Shown here one piece after another: positions 35,958 through 38,287 of a stretch of 38,287 nucleotides of DNA. The stretch covers positions 1-38,287 of the forward strand of contig JAJYPK010000014.1 in NCBI GenBank assembly GCA_021795465.1. The letters run 5' to 3'. The DNA comes from Bacillota bacterium. GTDB lineage: Bacteria > Bacillota > Sulfobacillia > Sulfobacillales > Sulfobacillaceae. Below the pieces are notes generated by a model that saw nothing but the letters and a program-made list of their open reading frames with translations, was not told the DNA's origin and did not search any database. The translations under genes and the position numbers were made by a program. The first letter of the stretch is position 1. Each line of letters opens with the position of its first letter.

Positions 35958-36629
35958 GTGGAGATCAAGGGCGACAAACGGGGACTCAGGGTATTAGCTC
36001 ACGGCTTCTCTGAAGAAACCCCATTGATCGAAGATTTACGACGCACCTTGACGGATCGTTCCGAGTTTTTAGGTGCGGCCGCGTTATTGGTGGAAGTCGA
36101 TGGACTAGGCCTCAGCACCACCCTATTCCAACAGATAGCCGACGTGTTTACGGAATTCCCCGCCTTAAAGCTTCGTGGGATTCAATCGCCCGATCCAGGT
36201 CCGGCCCTCTTAGACCTCGATTCAACACGGCCCACGGTTCCGTTGTCCCCACCGCTGGTCGTTCGACACACAGTGCGCTCAGGCCAACAAGTTCGACATA
36301 GCGGTGACCTCGTGATTGTTGGCGACGTCAACCCGGGAGCCACCTTAATCGCGTCCGGTGACATCATGGTTTTCGGCTGGCTACGGGGTACCGTATATGC
36401 CGGACAACCCGATCGTCGGGAACGAAGTATCTATGCCGTGCGCTTTCAACCTTCCCAAATCAAGATCGGGGAGGTATTGGCCCTCGGTGATCGCGACGGC
36501 CAAAGTCCAGAATGGGCACACGTGGAAAGTGGCGGTATCGTCGTCGAATCCTGGACCGATGTGCATATTCCGGATTCCGTTACCCCCGAGAGTCGGTATC
36601 GGCGGAATTCTTCGGGTCTCAGTCATTAG
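35958..36629 (+). CDS. minC: Septum site-determining protein MinC
   Basis: This roughly 223-residue protein has a variable N-terminal domain (about 1-95) and a beta-helical C-terminal domain with the MinC signature: RSGQQVRHSGDLVIVGDVNP, then GATLIASGDIMVFGWLRGTV. MinC blocks FtsZ polymerisation at wrong sites, with MinD as membrane partner. No minD is in the window. Two GTG codons are adjacent; the second (35958) is 7 bases after AAGGAGG and was chosen. Its 3' end overlaps the convergent Nudix gene by 11 bases. Confidence 0.9.
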   Translation: MEIKGDKRGLRVLAHGFSEETPLIEDLRRTLTDRSEFLGAAALLVEVDGLGLSTTLFQQIADVFTEFPALKLRGIQSPDPGPALLDLDSTRPTVPLSPPLVVRHTVRSGQQVRHSGDLVIVGDVNPGATLIASGDIMVFGWLRGTVYAGQPDRRERSIYAVRFQPSQIKIGEVLALGDRDGQSPEWAHVESGGIVVESWTDVHIPDSVTPESRYRRNSSGLSH

Positions 36630-37119
36630 CGGCGATCCACTGGGACAGGGCGTCTCTGGTTGATTGAAAATAAATGTTCCTCCAAGGTAGGTTGGTGGCT
36701 GGAAACAACGCCGCTTCCAGGCACTCCGGCCCCCATGATACCTGCTCCCAGTGGACTCGCATTGCATAAACTACCAAAGTGGTGGGATTCCCGCGGTAGC
36801 TATACACTCCCACAAATGTCAACGTTTCGCGATCAAAGGGTAATTGGACCTCTTCTTGCATTTCGCGCAAGGCGGCCTCGGGAAGGTCCTCCCCGACTTC
36901 ACGATAACCTCCAGGGATCACCCAATAGCCGAATCCCGGATGAATGGCTCGACGCACCAGCAATACCTGGTCGTTAACGGTGTAGGGGATCATGGACACG
37001 GCGACGCATTCCGTTGGATACGCAATACGACCACACTGCGCACACACCGAACGGATCCTCTGATTTAATGTCTGGTCTTTCAACGCCCCCCCACAATGGG
37101 AGCAAAATTGTGTCGTCAT
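36619..37119 (-). CDS. Zinc-ribbon Nudix hydrolase
   Basis: This 166-residue protein has an N-terminal zinc ribbon (CSHCGG and CAQCGR, four Cys) and a Nudix domain with the box GYREVGEDLPEAALREMQEEV, near the consensus GX5EX7REUXEEXGU. It likely hydrolyses a nucleoside diphosphate derivative such as ADP-ribose or NADH-like compounds; the substrate is not clear. The ATG at 37119 follows GGAG at about 8 bases. The frame also allows a TTG start two codons upstream. Confidence 0.9.
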   Translation of the reverse strand: MTTQFCSHCGGALKDQTLNQRIRSVCAQCGRIAYPTECVAVSMIPYTVNDQVLLVRRAIHPGFGYWVIPGGYREVGEDLPEAALREMQEEVQLPFDRETLTFVGVYSYRGNPTTLVVYAMRVHWEQVSWGPECLEAALFPATNLPWRNIYFQSTRDALSQWIAAND

Positions 37120-37185
37120 CAGCAAAACTCCGTCGAAAATTTTACGAGCTTGTCATCCCGGATGGAGGTATCACTCCCACTGCCC

Positions 37186-37194
37186 TGTTACAAT
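37186..37194 (+). promoter_or_regulatory. Candidate extended -10 promoter
   Basis: TGTTACAAT (37186-37194) fits an extended -10 (TGnTAtAAT) about 36 bases before the DUF2103-like gene. No clear -35 precedes it. Confidence 0.3.
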
Positions 37195-37229
37195 GGACTG
37201 AAGAGAGCCACTGGGGGAGGGACCTTGTC

Positions 37230-37550
37230 ATGGCAAAATACCGTCAAGATAAGATTAAGCGGCAACATCATGTGGTAGAGGGTCTGGAGCCAGGCCTGGA
37301 ACTCCTCAATAATTTAGACCTGGTGGATGGCATCATCCCCGCCGTCATCCGCCGCAAGAAAGGAGGCACCCTGGGATTTACATTTCAGTACTATACGCCC
37401 AGTGGATTGAAGCTGATCGGGCGCTCCGGTGGCGCCGTTCAAGAAGTCTTCGTGATTACCAAGCAACCCCAAGCAGTCCTAGAGGCCCTCTACGACAGGC
37501 AACTCATTCCGCGTCCGAAAAATTCGGATCCCCCGTCAGTCCCAAACTAG
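37230..37550 (+). CDS. DUF2103-like small protein
   Basis: This 106-residue protein has RQHHVVEGLEPGLELLNNL, then VDGIIPAVIRRKKG, then YYTPSGLKLIGRSGGAVQEV. The pattern (His-rich start, IIP, then SGxKLIxRSGxxVQEV) is one I associate with the DUF2103 metal-binding family, but without a search this is only probable. The ATG was chosen because GGGGGAGGG lies about 8 bases upstream. The frame extends further into the divergent Nudix gene. No function is known. Confidence 0.6.
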   Translation: MAKYRQDKIKRQHHVVEGLEPGLELLNNLDLVDGIIPAVIRRKKGGTLGFTFQYYTPSGLKLIGRSGGAVQEVFVITKQPQAVLEALYDRQLIPRPKNSDPPSVPN

Positions 37551-37622
37551 TCGCCATCAAGAACATCGTCCCTCCAGAGAGGAGTGTTCCCAACCCGATA
37601 GCCGTTCTATCCTACGCTCTTC

Positions 37623-38072
37623 CTATCGGTGGGGATTTGGGTGTTTTTTATAAGCTCGGCGCAGCATCGGACGAAATATCGCGGTGGCCAGAGCCAGACC
37701 TAAACTTAACGCACCCGCCGCGAAGAGCGCGGTAAATCCCGTCCGAATTCCTGTGTTCGAATGACCCTTCAAGAAGGCTACCATAGCCTGGTAAACGAGA
37801 TAACCAGGAACAAACGAAATGATCGCGGGGACCATAAAGAGCGTCACGGGTTGCCGTTTCTTGATGGCGGCAAACTCAGCCAGCACCCCGACAATCAACG
37901 ATCCCACAAAGTCCGGCAACAACCCGGCACCGGTAACGCTTCCAACCACCGTCGCCCCCATCCAAGCTACCGCCCCAATGGCTCCCGCGATCCATAAATT
38001 GATCCCCGCCACCTGATACAGATACCCAAAGGCTACCGTGGTAAGACCCGCCAAGATCGCTGCACGGATCAT
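37623..38072 (-). CDS. ThrE-family exporter, DUF3815-type half
   Basis: This 149-residue membrane protein has four to five hydrophobic helices and the motif VPAIISFVPGYLVYQAM, typical of the small ThrE_2 (DUF3815) half of split threonine/serine exporters. Its partner, the DUF1212-type half, overlaps its start (ATGA) and continues beyond the right edge. The pair should export threonine, serine or related small solutes. The ATG follows GGGGG at about 9 bases; a TTG two codons upstream is possible. Confidence 0.8.
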   Translation of the reverse strand: MIRAAILAGLTTVAFGYLYQVAGINLWIAGAIGAVAWMGATVVGSVTGAGLLPDFVGSLIVGVLAEFAAIKKRQPVTLFMVPAIISFVPGYLVYQAMVAFLKGHSNTGIRTGFTALFAAGALSLGLALATAIFRPMLRRAYKKHPNPHR

Positions 38073-38287
38073 GGCCAACGGCCCCCAAAAGATAGATACA
38101 CGTAAAGAGGCAAACTGGCGCCCGCGGCAACCGCACCACCAACCAAAAGGGCTTCCAGCAAGCGCGCTGCAGCCGACAACAGATCGCCAGCGATGCCATC
38201 ACGTACAGCGGTAGTTAACAAAAGACCGGGAGCCAGGACCATGATGCCCCCGACTAAGATGGCGCCTGGACGAAACACGGGATCTTG
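38069..38287 (-). CDS. ThrE-family exporter, DUF1212-type half (C-terminal part)
   Basis: The C-terminal 72 residues of a membrane protein are visible; the rest lies beyond the right edge. The segment GGIMVLAPGLLLTTAVRDGIAGDLLSA has the pattern of the DUF1212 (ThrE N-terminal) family, where the equivalent reads PG..lt.airDli.gdl. Its stop overlaps the ATG of the DUF3815-type half. Confidence 0.75.
   Translation of the reverse strand, partial: QDPVFRPGAILVGGIMVLAPGLLLTTAVRDGIAGDLLSAAARLLEALLVGGAVAAGASLPLYVYLSFGGRWP

Overview
The window looks like chromosomal DNA of a moderately GC-rich, endospore-forming Firmicute outside the classical bacilli. A Sulfobacillus-like acidophile is my best guess, but this is inferred from gene content and style, not from a marker gene. 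The evidence is SpoIIID, a SpoIIQ-like protein, an S-box (SAM-I) riboswitch on metK, sigma-A promoters, strong AGGAGG-type ribosome binding sites, many GTG starts, and a gene order that follows the Bacillus subtilis glpX-rho-rpmE-prfA-prmC-ywlC-ywlE-rpiB-ywlG-upp-atp-ywmB-spoIIQ-spoIIID block.

From 93 to about 28570 every convincing gene is on the minus strand, so transcription reads from high to low coordinates. The order is: a stand-alone receiver (28170-28571); an unexplained leader; glpX, rho, an OmpR-type regulator, a histidine kinase and an unknown 211-residue protein (27822-22021); rpmE; prfA, prmC and a rhodanese; then ywlC (threonylcarbamoyl-AMP synthase), ywlE-like phosphatase, rpiB and ywlG, followed by upp. 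Next comes the complete ten-gene ATP synthase operon atpZ-I-B-E-F-H-A-G-D-C (15616-8665), then ywmB, spoIIQ, spoIIID, metK with its SAM riboswitch, a membrane GAF-GGDEF cyclase, a cold-shock protein, hpf, an unknown 205-residue protein and a membrane HD-GYP phosphodiesterase.

From 28691 to the right edge the strands are mixed and the genes look accessory: htrA (+), a GNAT acetyltransferase (-), an NCS1 nucleobase permease with a PurR-like operator (-), a phosphomannomutase/phosphoglucomutase (+), a VirD4/TraG-type ATPase overlapping a replication-relaxation-like gene (+), minC (+), a zinc-ribbon Nudix hydrolase (-), a DUF2103-like protein (+) and a split ThrE-type exporter cut by the right edge (-).

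Themes: energy (ATP synthase), translation termination and ribosome hibernation (prfA, prmC, rpmE, hpf), transcription termination (rho), sporulation, cyclic di-GMP synthesis and breakdown, and nucleobase salvage (upp, permease). The most unusual signals are the paired CCGAACAAT operator at the permease promoter, a same-strand cluster of DnaA-box-like nonamers near 3360-3421, the orphan conjugation-type gene pair at 33581-35808, a SpoIIQ lacking most zinc ligands, and the long leaders of glpX and the atp operon. No tRNA, rRNA, CRISPR array, insertion sequence or integrase was seen.
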